Both the position numbers and the translations under genes were made by a program. This document shows positions 21,901 to 54,948 of a stretch of DNA of 64,000 nt, in pieces (position 1 is the first letter of the stretch; every line of letters begins with the position of its first letter). This stretch comes from Odontesthes bonariensis. Taxonomy: Eukaryota > Chordata > Actinopteri > Atheriniformes > Atherinopsidae. The notes below the pieces were generated by a model. The model searched no databases, was not told where the DNA came from, and saw only the letters and a program-made list of their open reading frames with translations. Location: contig NC_134528.1 in NCBI RefSeq assembly GCF_027942865.1, positions 29,571,732-29,635,731 of the forward strand, written 5' to 3'.

Positions 21901-23687
21901 AATGATAGCATCATTTAACAATAGATGTGCAAACTTCATAAATGTATATTTTCAAATCATAATCTAAACTTTAATATTCCTTTTGGACATTAATAAAGTG
22001 TTATTTTATCCTTAGATTTAGCGTGTTCTCTCTTTGATGGGGAATCTTGATATTCAACCTACTGTGAAGTGAAGAACCAACCTAGCAAGGTAAACCAATG
22101 CTGATTTGGCTTAGTTAGCTCACAACAAGCTAATGGTTGCCAACACTGCTAAATGACTACAGCTGCAGTAAAAGGTGTCTCATGTATATAAGCATTGCCC
22201 TGTGTATAATCTCCCAGAGCAATGCATAGAAGGAGCGCTGCTGGTGGTGTTACAGGGTGTTCCACATAGAGGAATTTCATCAAGGGGAGTTCCTTTGCTG
22301 ACATTCGCTGAGAAGGGAACAGATAGGGAGTACAGTCCATGTACATTGTGGAATGGAACAGAGATATCAATGTGGATAGAGTATCCAGTGAACTGAGACC
22401 TGTACAGGAATGTTGTTCTGTGAGCACCTTAACCCATAACAACAGCAGGCCTCACAAATGAGGAGCCCTAACGTGCACAGATCAACAATCTACCTTTACA
22501 GTACGGCTGAAAGTGGCGAGCAACTACATCATCACCACTGATGTTAAAGGAGTTGTACTATTAAATCAGTACACATTACAACTGGAAAATATTTGAGAAT
22601 AAAAGTAAAAGCATCAGTCAAATCTGCAACCATTTGAAATGAAACAGGGATTCCCAGCCTCGGGAATATGGGTATGTGAGGATAAGAAATCCTTAGGAAA
22701 AGGTAAGATCATGAGACAACCAAAAAGTTCTGAAGAAGCTGAATTCAATTAAATCTTTAAGAAATTATCTATTTTGGTTTGTCCTGTTTTATCACACCAA
22801 GTTTCAACTGAAAATATGTAAAGGCGTGTTTTTTTTTCTTGGCTTTTACAGGTATGTTTGTATGTTGCAGTATTCAGTGATTCATTGAAATGGGACAATG
22901 ATTGGGGGCTGTATAGATGAACAGAATTAGGCTCTGCTGAAAGAAACGAGCTCAGCAGCTCGTTTGAAGGAAAGCGAGAAATAAATGTGCTCTCGTTCAT
23001 TTTTAGGAATGTTAGTGTGTTCAAAACTTTAAACTGTGAATGATTCAACTCAACTCTGAGTAAGCTCACAGTGGTATGGATCCTTTCAGAAAACTATCCC
23101 ATTTCTAAAAACTGTGAAAACAGCCCTCCAAGGGTGACATGTCATGAACGTCAATAAGCAGGAGTCAGGCCCAAATTATTAGCACTCAGAGTCCTTTTAA
23201 ACGCAGACAGCACTGTTGCGTGAGAGGTCAGAGATCGTCTTGTCTTATTGTGATTATACAGATGTTAGTAAAGTCCTTTATTATCAACACAACAGATATA
23301 CTTCGAGTTAATATTACATTTAGGTTTCCACGCCTATGAGATGAAATTTCCTCTCAATATTTTTTGTGAAACTAGGACCTTTACTACACTTGTTAGGCTC
23401 ATTGCAGGCATACTGCTTCAGCTGTGTTATTGTAATAGTAGTGTGTAAGCTGAGTAAAGCAGTGAATATGTTGTATGCATGCGAATCAGATTCTGTTTGT
23501 CTGCTGGACACTTTTGGATGAAAAGTCTGATCTGACCTCAGTTTACCTGATCTGACCTTGAACTTAGCACTATTTTAGAGTAGCACCCTCTAGAAGCATG
23601 TCAACACCGGCCCCCCGTTCACAAACTCAAGCACTGAACACTCTAATAGCAACAAACTCATCTTCGGTCAAGCCGACTGGTAGAAAT
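18970..23687 (-). other. Probable long 3' UTR of CDR2L
   Basis: No convincing coding sequence lies here. On the minus strand an AATAAA at 19040-19045 is followed by strongly GT-rich sequence (TTTATGTGTGTTAC, TTGTGTGTGAGTGTTTT), the layout of an efficient cleavage site. An alternative AATAAA lies near 23276-23283. Using the distal site gives a 3' UTR of about 4.6 kb, plausible for a neuronal gene. Overlapping antisense open frames of about 140 codons at 20392-20836 resemble no known family. A retroelement-like tail (GACAAATAAAACTATCTTG, + strand) lies near 20755. Confidence 0.5.
19035..19046 (-). terminator. Candidate distal poly(A) signal for CDR2L
   Basis: The minus strand reads GTTAATAAAGCATTC, with AATAAA at 19040-19045 and a GT-rich downstream element about 20-50 nt further on. 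It lies only about 70 bp from the end of the Harbinger element. Confidence 0.5.
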
Positions 23688-43860
<20,173 letters not shown>

Positions 43861-44239
43861 GGGTGTCCCCCTCCGTCTGAACCCGGGGAAATGACAGGAG
43901 TACACCCCGGACGCCTGAACAAAAGACCTCCAGCAGGCAGGGGTCCTCCAGAAAGCAGCGGCCGCCGCGCTGTGGCCCTTCGCGGAGGCAGTGTTGTGAT
44001 GTGCCGTGTGGCGCTACGTGTTTCCTCAGCCTCTCCCTCTCCCTCTCCCTCTCCCTGTCAGCCCCCCACCATCACCCCGCACCGACCCATCCCGGTGCTC
44101 CGGCCAGCCGCTGCTGCAGCTGCACACCCACAGACGTGGCAGCACGAGCCTCTCTCGCACGAGCAGCACTTCCTTTCTGCGACTCTCAGCCGCGATGCCT
44201 TCATGTGCGGCTCGTAAGCTCTGATTGTTTCACCGCTTA

Positions 44240-45066
44240 TGGTCAAGTGTGTAAATGTGTAAACTACTAACTACACTCCGTGATTCAGTAGCCTGTTGAA
44301 GCACTTTTAGCAACAATCATTTCAAATAATCATCTTATATGTGATGTTATTAGTCTATGCAACGTTGCCTCCTAAACATTCGAGTTTGCAGCATTGGTTT
44401 CTGCACAGCTCTCTGAAGGTCCCACCACAGCATCTCAGTCAGGCTGAGGTCTGGACTCTGACTGGACCATTGCAACACCTCGACTCTTCTCTTCTTCACA
44501 CATTCTGCTGTAGATCTGCTGCTGTGTTTGGGATCTTTGTCCTGTTGATGAGCCAGTTTCAGCCCAGCTTTAGTTGTCGGACAGACGGCCTCACATCTGA
44601 CTCTAGAACACTTTTGGTATCCAGAGGAGTTGATGGTGGACTCAATGACTGCAAGGTGCCCAGGTCCTGTGGCTGCAGAACAAGCCCAGATCATCAGCCC
44701 TCCACCACCGTGCTTGACAGCTGGTGTGAGGTGTTTGTGCTGATATGCTGTGTTTGGTTTCCTCCAAACGTGCTGCTGTGCATTATGAGCAAACATCTCC
44801 ACTTTGGTCTGCTCTGTCCAAAGGACATTGTTCCAGAAGTCTTGTGCTTTGTTCAGATGCAGCTTTGCAAACCTAAGCTGTGCTGCCATGTTCTTTTTAC
44901 AGAGAAGAGGCTTTCTCCTGCAGCCCTTCCAAACAAGCCATACTTGTTCAGTCTTTTTCTAACTGTGCTGTCATGAACTTTAACCTTCAACATGCTAACA
45001 TGAGGCCTGTAGAGTCTGAGATGTAGTTTCTCTCAGCATTACTCTGAAACTGACAGGAGAACCTGT
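44240..45066 (-). mobile_element. Tc1/mariner fossil, copy 1
   Basis: The minus strand encodes a fish Tc1 transposase. Its open core at 44350-44889 starts MAAQLRFAKLHLNKAQDFWN and runs through WTEQTKVEMF, KHGGGGLMIWAC, QQDKDPKHSS and SPDLSLTEMLWWDL. The first catalytic Asp (usually WTDE) is replaced by Glu-Gln. The 3' part degrades into GATTATTTGAAATGATTGTT and TACTGAATCACGGAGTGTAG, recognisable Tc1 3' sequence. The N-terminal DNA-binding part is mostly missing. It lies upstream of the CDR2L promoter. Confidence 0.88.
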
Positions 45067-46110
45067 GGCAAAGATGAAAAAAATCATTTTCACAGAAAAT
45101 CATGTGCATGAGAAGTTGTGGTCCACCAAAAGGGACAAATACCACACTTATCTATTGTATTAGTCTACAGGATCGTAGACAATGGGGAAATAGGCAGTTG
45201 GATTGTTTACTTGCATTTGAAAACTCTTAATATCTATGCAGGTTTTGGTGTAAAAAGGTCACACCTACTTAGCCCTTTCAGGTGGCAGTGTGTATGAGTG
45301 GGAAGGGAGCGAGGGATCATGGTGCAACGCAGCTAACTTTTACTGGATGGATTTTTTTTTTGTTTCAGACTCACATACACATCAACTCATTACAGGCTCC
45401 TTACAGTGTGCATTAATGAGTGAACTGTCTTTGTGTCCACCACTTGATGTGTTCTGAAAGCCGGACGCTGTGGCATTGAAACTAAAGAGCAGATTATCTG
45501 TGTTTGTTTCTGTAATCTGAACACATTTTGGGCTGGTACAAAAATAGGTCTGCTGATCACCATCATGTCTGCCATAAGAAGTGCCAAACATTTTGTACCA
45601 CTAGAGGGCGAGCTTTTCCTCTAAACTGCAGTCATTTCGACAGCAGTTACTCCCAAAGGCATGCTTCTTAAGTATTTCATTAAAAGGAAATTCTCTATGA
45701 TAACAACAACACTGTACCTGGCTACATATTATTTCCCCTCTCGTGCTGCAGACTATTACCACAAACCTTTCAGCTGTAGATCTGTCCGTACGTCCCAGAG
45801 TTCTGCCCTGTCACTGTCGTCTCTGATTTCTAATCCTCTTGCCTTACACCAAACTTTGTCACTTTCCTCTCGAGTACAGGTTCTGCAGCTGACTTACAGG
45901 TTGTTTCGGTGTAATGACAAGCAGCATTCTAACCTGTGCTGCAGAAAAATGAAGAAATAACATGATCAGAGTGAGCCCAGTCTTATTCTATTCTTTCCAC
46001 TCTTCGGCTATCAAGCAAAACTATTGACCAGTGTCCATAAAGTCATCATGTCCCTGCTCAGGCTGAAAGTTCCATTTTGAGCTTTTAGCTCTATCCACTT
46101 ATCAAAACTC
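45067..46110. other. Intergenic stretch with a CTCF-like word
   Basis: No gene is recognised. CCACTAGAGGGCGAG at 45598-45612 is one base off the CTCF core consensus CCASYAGRKGGCRS. Confidence 0.4.
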
Positions 46111-46249
46111 TGCCGTTGTCCATTTTCTCGTGCAACTGTTTTCCACTTGTCACCACATTTAAACATCCCAGGTGTGAGATTTTATTTTGTGGCGGTAGCC
46201 CTCGAGTCCCTCTAACCTGTCCGAGCCTCACAACTCACTGTGTGCCTTG

Positions 46250-46860
46250 CTGCATCTACTTACCTGAAAAGAAATACTACAGACTTACAGACATCAACAA
46301 AACTTTACTCAATATCACTACCATCATGATGGAAACCAGTGCATTTGTATTTGCCACTGCCAGAGTAATGCTGCCAATACTTGGCCAAAAAAATGAATGT
46401 ATTGTAGAGAGCCCATGGAGAGGAAGGTTGAACGTCAGGACATTAAATGGCTCAAAGAAGGAAGCCATGAAAGATCGATTCTGGATGGGTAAGAAGTACT
46501 ACAAAGCGTCTGGGCTGAGGAGAAGAAAGAGAGCCCAAAGAGAATTAGTTCCAAGACCAGAACCATGTGGAACACCATACAAACTAAATTCTACCAGATA
46601 AATATGACTTAAACCAGACAAAAATAGTACCTGTGATCCTGATGATAAGTTGAAATCTTTGTAATATGGTGTTTAAGGCAGTTGTATCACAAGCAGCACT
46701 TAGAGCTAAAAAATCCATTCTATTAGTGTACTTTGCAGGTCCCCTAGGGTTTAACATGTTGCTGAGCTCACTAGTTCTTTTCACAAGTGCATTAAATAGT
46801 TATTTGGTGAATTCTAAAGTCTCCGGAGAGGATTGAGAAGGAGCTAGACGGTCTCTGGGC
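46250..46860 (+). repeat. Old LINE-derived fragments
   Basis: The frame 46116-46601 includes LTDINKTLLNITTIMMETSA and ESPWRGRLNVRTLNGSKKE, resembling the pre-RT region of a fish LINE with a PWxRRL-type motif. From about 46540 a common fish repeat follows (CCATGTGGAACACCATACAA, then GGCAGTTGTATCACAAGCAG). Both are degraded and their boundaries are unclear. Confidence 0.5.
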
Positions 46861-49430
46861 CAGTAACACAGGAACCAATGCTTGTTTTAGAAATAATTAA
46901 AACCACATACACTTGGATGTATGTGGTATGTGCTGCCCCAAAATAGTTCAAATCCATTTAGTTATCTTTTTGAAAGCCACATAATGATATGCTGTACATA
47001 GCCTTGAGAAGTTGCCGAAGCAACCGATGGTGACAGACTCAGACAAGAGATCCAGTCAGAGGAGCTGATTTGACTCTTTCTGATAGGATGACAGCTTGCT
47101 GAGCAGAAAGGACTGATGAGTGCTGGCAAACATGTTCCCTGAGCATTGTGGTTTAATAACTTGCTTGACAAAGCAGTTCTCATGTACACATACTAAAATC
47201 GGATCAGCTATGTAGATCAGCTGTTGTTGTGATTACTAATGAGACGTTTTTAGAGTACAGCCGGGGGCGATCTGACCTGCAGCCACTACTCTGCTATGAC
47301 AACACGTCAGATTTTATGGAGGTGTCATCATCCTCTACACGCATGCATGAGCAGTCACCAATAAAGGGGAAAAGTTTGGTTTGAGGGACTGGAAAAGATG
47401 GAGAGATGATTCCAAACATTCTGAGAAGCTTTATGGTTGTAGAAAGCAGGGCGGAAATGACCAGCTTTGCTTCATATAGGATGTTTCGTATTGTGGAATC
47501 AGTGCGGGCCGTTTACCCCAATGCTTAAATATCACCAGCCTGACTGCACCAGTTAATGGATGAGTCTTTCTCTGCTAATGGCCAAGCTGTGGTGAAGGAT
47601 GAGTGCAGTAAACGTAAACAACACCGGCAAGATGAGAGACATGGGTGGGTTTAGACCACCACAAAGCAGAACATAAAGAGCATAACAAACACAAAAAGCA
47701 GCGATTAACCAACTGTCCAGCTCAGAACATTGATATCATAGAGGGAATCATCCCACTCATTCTCCTCAACTTAGAAATGCCTAAAAACCTGTTAGGTTAA
47801 TGCTGGTATAAACATGGTATCTGGGTCATGTCTGTCAGTTTTCCACAGCTAAGCTTCCACTTCATTCCTCAGTTACACAAAAAGATTGGCTTCTCAATGT
47901 TAATCAGGCCTGCGAGCATGAGGTTTTTACATCCTTTTATGTGCATCAAAGTAATGTCTTAGTTCAAAATTTCTGTCTAAGAAGGTAACTTTATAGTTAC
48001 TTGAGTGCAGTTAGATTAGATTAGATTAGATTCAACTTTATTGTCATTGCACAGAGTACAGGTACTGAGACAACGAAATGCAGTTACTTTATAGTAAAGG
48101 ATTATTTCATCTAAAACGTAATCTGTTTTTTGCATCATGCCAAACAAGCAACCGAACAGAGATAAGTGTTCACCATGTTGTGGGACATATGTCCTTAACC
48201 CACCTCCTTGGCTGTTTGATTGTTCCCGCTGGTGTGTCTTTACAATCAGCAGATGGGTGTAAGTGCATAGTCTTGTCTCTCCCGCTGCCCTTTGTCAGTT
48301 TGTCTATGTGCTCAGTCTTATTTTCATGTCTTTTAAACCTGCCTGGGTTCAAGTTCCTCATCTGTGTCAGTCTTTTGGCTCTTTTCCTTTGGACTCTATT
48401 CCAACCTTCAGCAAGAATCTATTCATTCTAAAGCAAATAAGAGGTTGTGATGTCTCTATTGCCCCTATTTACTCTTTGAGTATTAGACTATCATGGGAAG
48501 GGCAGGTCCAGCACTGTTGATATAAATTGGTTGATATGAAATGAACCCATCAGTTGAACTGTTGCTCAGACCTTAGTAACCTGATTGCAGGATTTGAACA
48601 TTCATAAATCACTTGTTGCAGCCATCCATAATCCTTGGCCATGATAAAAGCAATCACATGACAATTCTAATTCACAAGCAAAATCAGCAAGCTAATGATG
48701 TAAATGATGCAAAGTGCACCATGTGTCTGACACTCGTGTCTCAAGATTAAGATGAGATCCTGTCACTATCACTGGGTCAGCCTGAAACAAAGCCTGAAAG
48801 GAGGATGATTCAATCAGTGGTCTCTTTTCCCAAAGGTCCTACTTCATCACACAAAGGTCAGTGGAAGTAGAACTGATGATGCCCACTGTGCTCCCTGCTG
48901 ACTCCTAAACCACCCAGCTTTTTCAAAAAATTATGTTTGAAAGTGATATGATATGTGAATTTACTTTGAGTATTCCATTGTGACACAAGTTTCCAGTTTT
49001 GTTGGATGGAATGTAAACCTTCACTGCTGTTACAGCTTTCCTGTTAAAGACTGTTCTGCATGTATTATTTGCCATAGGAAATTATGACTTCTGTCAGTGC
49101 TAACGTACCAGGCAGCCATAAACAACGTTTTCCAACCTTTAGCTCAGCCCAGAAATTCATCATTGCCTTTTACTCTTGCAGCTCAAATGTCATGTTGGCA
49201 ACAGAAAGCCATTGTCTTAAGTTAAAAGGCTTTGAGGAACCTACTTCACACTAACTGGAAAAACACCAAACAGAAGACAAATTTAGCAACAGCTGTGAGT
49301 GAAAATGACAGATCATATGCCAGTGGCCTCCTTGAACAAAACAATGTGCGTCACAACGTGATAAACACTTCTTTGGAAGTAGTATTTTCTGTAAGTGTAC
49401 CACCAGAGAGTTGTCACTCTGGTGATACTC
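46860..49430. other. Intergenic stretch between the two Tc1 copies
   Basis: No gene is recognised. A retroposon tail with (ATTAG)n (TTAGATTAGATTAGATTAGA) and CTTTATTGTCATTGCACAG lies at 48010-48075. Confidence 0.45.
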
Positions 49431-49439
49431 TAAAGTCTA

Positions 49440-50490
49440 AAGTCTAAAGTCATCTTGATTAATAGATCATCAGTAAGTGTGAGCATCTCTATAAAAGCAG
49501 ACTCATTCATCTGGGTTCATCATTCTGCAGAGAGAAAGATTATTCATAAGTGGAAAACTTTTAAGACAGTTTACAATCTTCCCAGGACTCGAAGTTCCAG
49601 CAAGGTCACTCCAAGGTAAAAAAAACCCCAAGAGCTACATCTCAGACTCTACAGGCCTCATGTTAGCATGTTGAAGGTTAAAGTTCATGACAGCACAGTT
49701 AGAAAAAGACTGAACAAGTATGGCTTGTTTGGAAGGGCTGCAGGAGAAAGCCTCTTCTCTCTAAAAAGAACATGGCAGCACAGCTTAGGTTTGCAAAGCT
49801 GCATCTGAACAAAGCACAAGACTTCTGGAACAATGTCCTTTGGACAGAGCAGACCAAAGTGGAGATGTTTGCTCATAATGCACAGCAGCACGTTTGGAGG
49901 AAACCAAACACAGCATATCAGCACAAACACCTCACACCAGCTGTCGAGCACGGTGGTGGAGGGCTGATGATCTGGGCTTGTTCTGCAGCCACAGGACCTG
50001 GGCACCTTGCAGTCATTGAGTCCACCATCAACTCCTCTGGATACCAAAAGTGTTCTAGAGTCAGATGTGAGGCCGTCTGTCCGACAGCTAAAGCTGGGCT
50101 GAAACTGGCTCATCAACAGGACAAAGATCCCAAACACAGCAGCAGATCTACAGCAGAATGTGTGAAGAAGAGAAGAATCGAGGTGTTGCAATGGTCCAGT
50201 CAGAGTCCAGACCTCAGCCTGACTGAGATGCTGTGCTGGGACCTTCAGAGAGCTGTGCAGAAACCAATGCTGCAAACCTCAATGAGCTGGGAGAAAAAAA
50301 ACAGAAAAGAGGAGTGGACCGACGACAATGTAAGACTGATCTTTCACACAGCATCTGCATTTTGGCTTAGTTTTTGTTGCAAGAAAACAGTGGCACAGTG
50401 TAATATGTCAGGTGTTTAAAACCTAGACAACAAACACCAGATTATTTCTTTCGTCTTGAAAGGTCAAACCTTAGAATTGACAGATGCTGT
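49440..50490 (+). mobile_element. Tc1/mariner fossil, copy 2, inverted relative to copy 1
   Basis: The plus strand carries a more complete Tc1. Its 5' part includes AGAGAAAGATTATTCATAAG and AACCCCAAGAGCTACATCTC. The transposase core at 49772-50290 is almost identical in sequence to copy 1, again with WTEQTKVEMF in place of the catalytic WTDE. The 3' part contains AATATGTCAGGTGTTTAAAA and GGTCAAACCTTAGAATTGAC. The DNA-binding half is incomplete. The open frame runs 49772-50419 but its last third departs from transposase sequence. Confidence 0.88.
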
Positions 50491-50499
50491 ACTTTGTTG

Positions 50500-52790
50500 T
50501 ATGCATTTTTGCTTAATAAAGTGCTAATAAGTGCTAATAAAGCATTTGCCAATCTGGCAGTATTTTTTTACTGTTTACTGCAAGTCCAAAACAGATTATC
50601 GTGAAATGACTTAAAACACACACTTAAAACACACTTCCACTGCAGGAACTCTGCATTGTGTTCTGATAAAACTTTGGGAAATGAGTAATGGCCATTTCTG
50701 AATGAATCAACGTGGCCTGGAATGTCCAAATATCCTCCAAAGCAAACCCACCCTAATGACTCTCATCAAAGCCTCTTTAGCTGGGACTATTTTTCATCGA
50801 AAAATCCTGGAGAAAGCAGCCCGGCCCGGCTGCCGTTTCACTAAACAAACAACAGCAAATCAACAGGAACAGCCTCATTGTTCTTTCTTTTAGTCTCTGT
50901 CGTGCGGCTACGATACGCCACACCTCTGATAACCACAGAATGTCTACTGCATCACTTCCCATCTGAGGCAGAGAGGCTACAAGTGTGAACCAACGGCAAA
51001 ACTTTCAGTTCTAGCTCTTAAGAAATATGGGTGTCAGCTGGCTGGACACCAGACGGATGCACAAACACCACCCCCTGCTCCTTTTTGAGGGAGCCTCATC
51101 TCCATGGCAACCAAGGACAAAAAAAAAGAGGCCCAAGCACAGCTGGTCTGTAGCAACAGAGAGAGGGAGGGAGGAAAAACAGTGAATGAGTGTTCAGATA
51201 TACAGACAGGACAGAGGGTGAGGGGGAGTGAGAGACCACGTAAGCACCAGGGAAGGAGTTGATTTGGGAAGTAGTTGGAGGAGGGAGGGAGGGTGAACAA
51301 GGAGGAGGAGGAGAAAGTGAACGCATGCTGCTAGAGGAACTGTTCCAGTCACACACAATCTGCTCAAAGGGTCAAGTTACCTCCAAACATCCAGTGCTGC
51401 TCTGTCCGTCTGAACTGCAGCAGGGCAATTAGATGAAGAGCTGGAGACCAACAAGCACCAAAACAACAACCTTCAGAAACAAAGACAGAAAAGAAGGGGA
51501 GGGTGAAAAATCAAGAAGAAGTAGAAGTCTGCAGGACATCGTGGGAGTTTACTTCTTTAAGACAAGAATTAAGAAGTGGAAAAAGTGACGCTCTCACTGT
51601 GCAGTTGCACACATTCACTGCTGAGGTAAGATTTTTTGTTTTGTTGCATAATATGCATATATGTTACCTTGGGTTGTGCTTCGTTCTGACTGTCCCTTGC
51701 ACTATAGTTGCTATGCCTATACGTGAGTAATAAAGTCCACCGCAAAGATAAGAAACACAATGTGGATTTATTGAGGTCTGAGCTCTTTTAGATCTAGTGA
51801 CAAATCTAATAAATCTAGTGACGCTGGATTTTTTGACACTGCTCCAAAGGAGGTGTTGTTTTTGGTAGTGAAACATTACTTGGGGGGCGCAGAAGAGGGA
51901 CAAAGACGAGGAGGAGAGTGCAGTGTAAAAAAGGCCAGCAGCAGAGGTCACACATTCTAGCAGGTGGTGGGGGCTAGAGGGGCCCCTGAAAGTAATAATG
52001 CATCCACCCAGAGTAAATGCATGCTTACTCTGGCCTATGAATAACTTTATTCCAAGCAGTTTTGATGAAAGATTGGGAAGTGTTAAATGGAGTGGAGTAA
52101 AGTTTTAAGAACACATTCTCTGCTGCCGTCTGGAGCAGGCACAACAAAGTGATATCAGGAAATTTGTTTCTTTTTGCAGACTCGCAGACTGATGTTTCAT
52201 GTCTATCTGAAACCTTGTGAAAGAGGCATGATAACCACAAAAATAGAAGAAAAAAAAACAATGTGAGGTGACAGCCTGTTCTTTCTGACGCACTTCCTGA
52301 ACTGATAAAGAACAACAAGGCATGAAACATAAGTGACACATTTCTAACTACATTTATCCATGCGTTCTGTCTTCATGTATGCTTGCTTGGATGCACACTG
52401 AAGAATTGGATTTGTGGTATACTATAGAAATGACAGAGAGTAGGTTCTGGAATGGCTGCCACAGTAGCTCAGAACTTAGTGTCTTTCTTTGCATCTTCTT
52501 GCATCCTTTAATTTTCGACAAAGATTTTTTTCAACGCAAACACAGATTTCTGAAACATTATTCGATGCTGGTTTGGTTGCTGGGCTGCTGGAATGACTTT
52601 TGCTGGTAACTCTGGCACTCTGTTCACATCTGTTATTATGCATAACCATGGCGACAGGAATTTTGCTAACCTGGAGCTAACCAAGCTTTACAAAGCCCAC
52701 GTAATGCCTGGAATAAGACCCCAAAATCAAGACGAGTTGAAGAGGAGACGTCTCGGATGCAGAGTAGGAACAAAATGGAAAAAAGATGAA
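50500..52790. other. Intergenic stretch, possible 5' exon, no coding gene recognised
   Basis: Purine-rich sequence at 51160-51320 precedes a possible untranslated exon ending CACTGCTGAG|gtaaga at about 51626. No coding potential with family resemblance is visible. Confidence 0.35.
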
Positions 52791-52794
52791 AGAA

Positions 52795-53346
52795 GGTTAA
52801 ACCATTTCTTCCCTTGATAAAATGGACAAGCTTGAACCCCTGAGGAGGAAGATCAGGAAGGCAATACTGTATTATCATTTGAGACATGGTAGCGGGAACA
52901 AGTCTCTGTACCTCTCCAGTCAGCTTTAAGACAGAGACTGCAGACAAAGAGCTAACAGATTACAGAGCTTGTTAACGACAGATGGTGTAATCCTGGACAC
53001 GTCACTGAGAAAGAGCATCTCTGCACCCCAGTTGTTGAACTGTTGGCTTTTCTTGCCTATCTAGTCAACTGAAAGAGTTCACCTATGGCACCTGACAATG
53101 CCACCCTACACTATCATCAGCTAAATTACAGAAACAACATCCCATCCCACCAATGGCCTCTGAAGATTTCTACTACACCTTGCTCTCTGCTGCACTTCAA
53201 CTTTCTACTTGTTTGGCAGCTAATTTACATTCTATTTTGTTCTCTATCTATCACAATAGCATATCTTAATCAATCATTATAAATACTGCATTTTATTTCT
53301 GGGATTAATTAAGCATTTTTTAACTCAGTTGAATTGAATTGAATGT
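52795..53346 (+). repeat. L2-type LINE 3' end
   Basis: The stretch ends TTTCTGGGATTAATTAAGCA followed by GTTGAATTGAATTGAATG, matching the tail of the LINE at 26380-28914 (CTCTGGGATAAATAAAG and TTGAA repeats). The upstream part is non-coding and diverged, so the start is approximate. Confidence 0.55.
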
Positions 53347-54700
53347 AAGCACTTGTTTGTAGTTCCAAAACAACGTTTTATGAAATAAATAGCCATAAAC
53401 AGCCCCCCCGACCGAAAAGGCCGACGAAATACAGTTGAAAGAAAAAAAAAGTTTAAGCATTTGTTGCCTAGCAACGCGAGCGCAGGGAATCTCAGGTACA
53501 GTCGCTAGTTGTCCTGATACTTTTAAAGAAGTTACATAATAAGTTGTTAATACAGTAAAAAAAACCTGCCTTTTTAAATGTAATTACAAATAGTTTGGAA
53601 GAAAGTATCTGGTGTGTGAGTGTGTATGATGTGAAATAGTAACAGGCTTGTAAACAATGGACAATATGAGCAATATGTACTGACAACAGTTAGCTTTTTA
53701 ATGCTAGCGCTAGCTAGCATAGGAAAAAACTTTTTACATCGATTTAGTCGATAAAACAATCAAACGTGATGCTTTTCATTGAGTTTATCATTTCCTTTAC
53801 TACATCAAAAGGAGAAAATAGCAAAACTCAGACGTCCCGAGGGAGAATGAAAACTTCCCACACTTTTGCTAATATAGATTAGCGTAGTAGCACTAACTGC
53901 CATCAAAAGGTATGGGGTTGTGGTATAAATCTTTAATTTACATTTTACAATTATGCATCATAGTGAACATATTTTATACAGATTTCTTCAAATAAATATT
54001 ACACACACAAAAAAAACAGAAACAGACATGCTAGGAACCATTGCCTAAACATTGGAAAAAAGGGTAAATACATTTATAGAATAGAATAGAAATATACATT
54101 TTTGCACAAGAAAGAATTGGTAAAGTAAATGAATGAGAAAGCAGAAATAACACTGCATTTTCTCCCCACGTTTCCTCACCCAAAAGCACTCTTAAGTTGG
54201 TATTATTGGATATCATGCCGCTCATGGCACGCTTGCTTTTTGATGTGTGAATATAGTAAATACTCTGTTCTGAAGAGAGGTGTTCTGAAGTGGACCTGAG
54301 AAAAGAGCTTGACTATTTTATTTCAAACGATAAAAAAAGTATTTCCTACGTTCATCACATGTCCATTCAGACTTTGTGGTGACATCTGTCTTAAGCGTCC
54401 TGTTCCGTTGCCATTTCACAGCCCTGCGCCTTTAGTATCAGCCTGTGGAACCTCACCCACACACAGCTGCTTCAGTGATGATGACAGGCATCACGCATGA
54501 AATGCCAGGCCTGAAATAGTTGAACTGAACGTGCAGGGCGGCCTCTCTTGTCTGTTAATTCGAGTGTGGCACAGTCTGTCCACAGACCCACACACTGCAG
54601 ACATGCGGCCTGTCCACACACCTACACACACAGGAAGTGAATTGGTGGGCTAATTAGGGGTGCTGATATGTAATGAGTGACCACTCACAGAGTATTTAGG
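53347..54700. other. Intergenic stretch upstream of SMIM5
   Basis: No gene is recognised. A GAATAGAATAGAAATATAC retroposon-like word lies near 54078. A possible untranslated SMIM5 exon ends CACAAAG|gtgagc at about 54815. Confidence 0.4.
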
Positions 54701-54948
54701 GAACTGGAGCGCATATTCCTACCAGGGTGGATCGGTAATTACAGGGTGGACGTTTGAAATCGCAGAAGAAGGGTGGAGCTGAAGATTGAAATATCTTTTT
54801 CTCATTTTTCACAAAGGTGAGCGATACATTCATTGACTATATCATCTTTTTCAAGGGTATCGAGTTCTACAGAGGCCGTCTTCCTTGGACAGAAGAGCCA
54901 AGCTATTCTTGCATCTTGTCTTAAAATCGGCTACATCCAGAGGCCAGC

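Noticed and set aside
43891-44270. Three overlapping plus-strand frames of 72-108 codons, Pro/Ser/Leu-rich
   Set aside because: They arise from the GC-rich promoter and the (CCCTCT)n microsatellite; there is no conserved motif.
44341-44976. 211-codon open frame on the plus strand (and its mirror at 49685-50275, minus)
   Set aside because: These are the antisense shadows of the Tc1 transposase cores; the real reading is on the opposite strand.
46116-46601. 161-codon frame as a host gene
   Set aside because: The central part resembles a LINE and the ends are unrelated; no splice context or neighbour supports a gene.
51034-51356. Minus-strand Pro/Ser-rich frames
   Set aside because: Produced by a purine-rich low-complexity tract on the plus strand.
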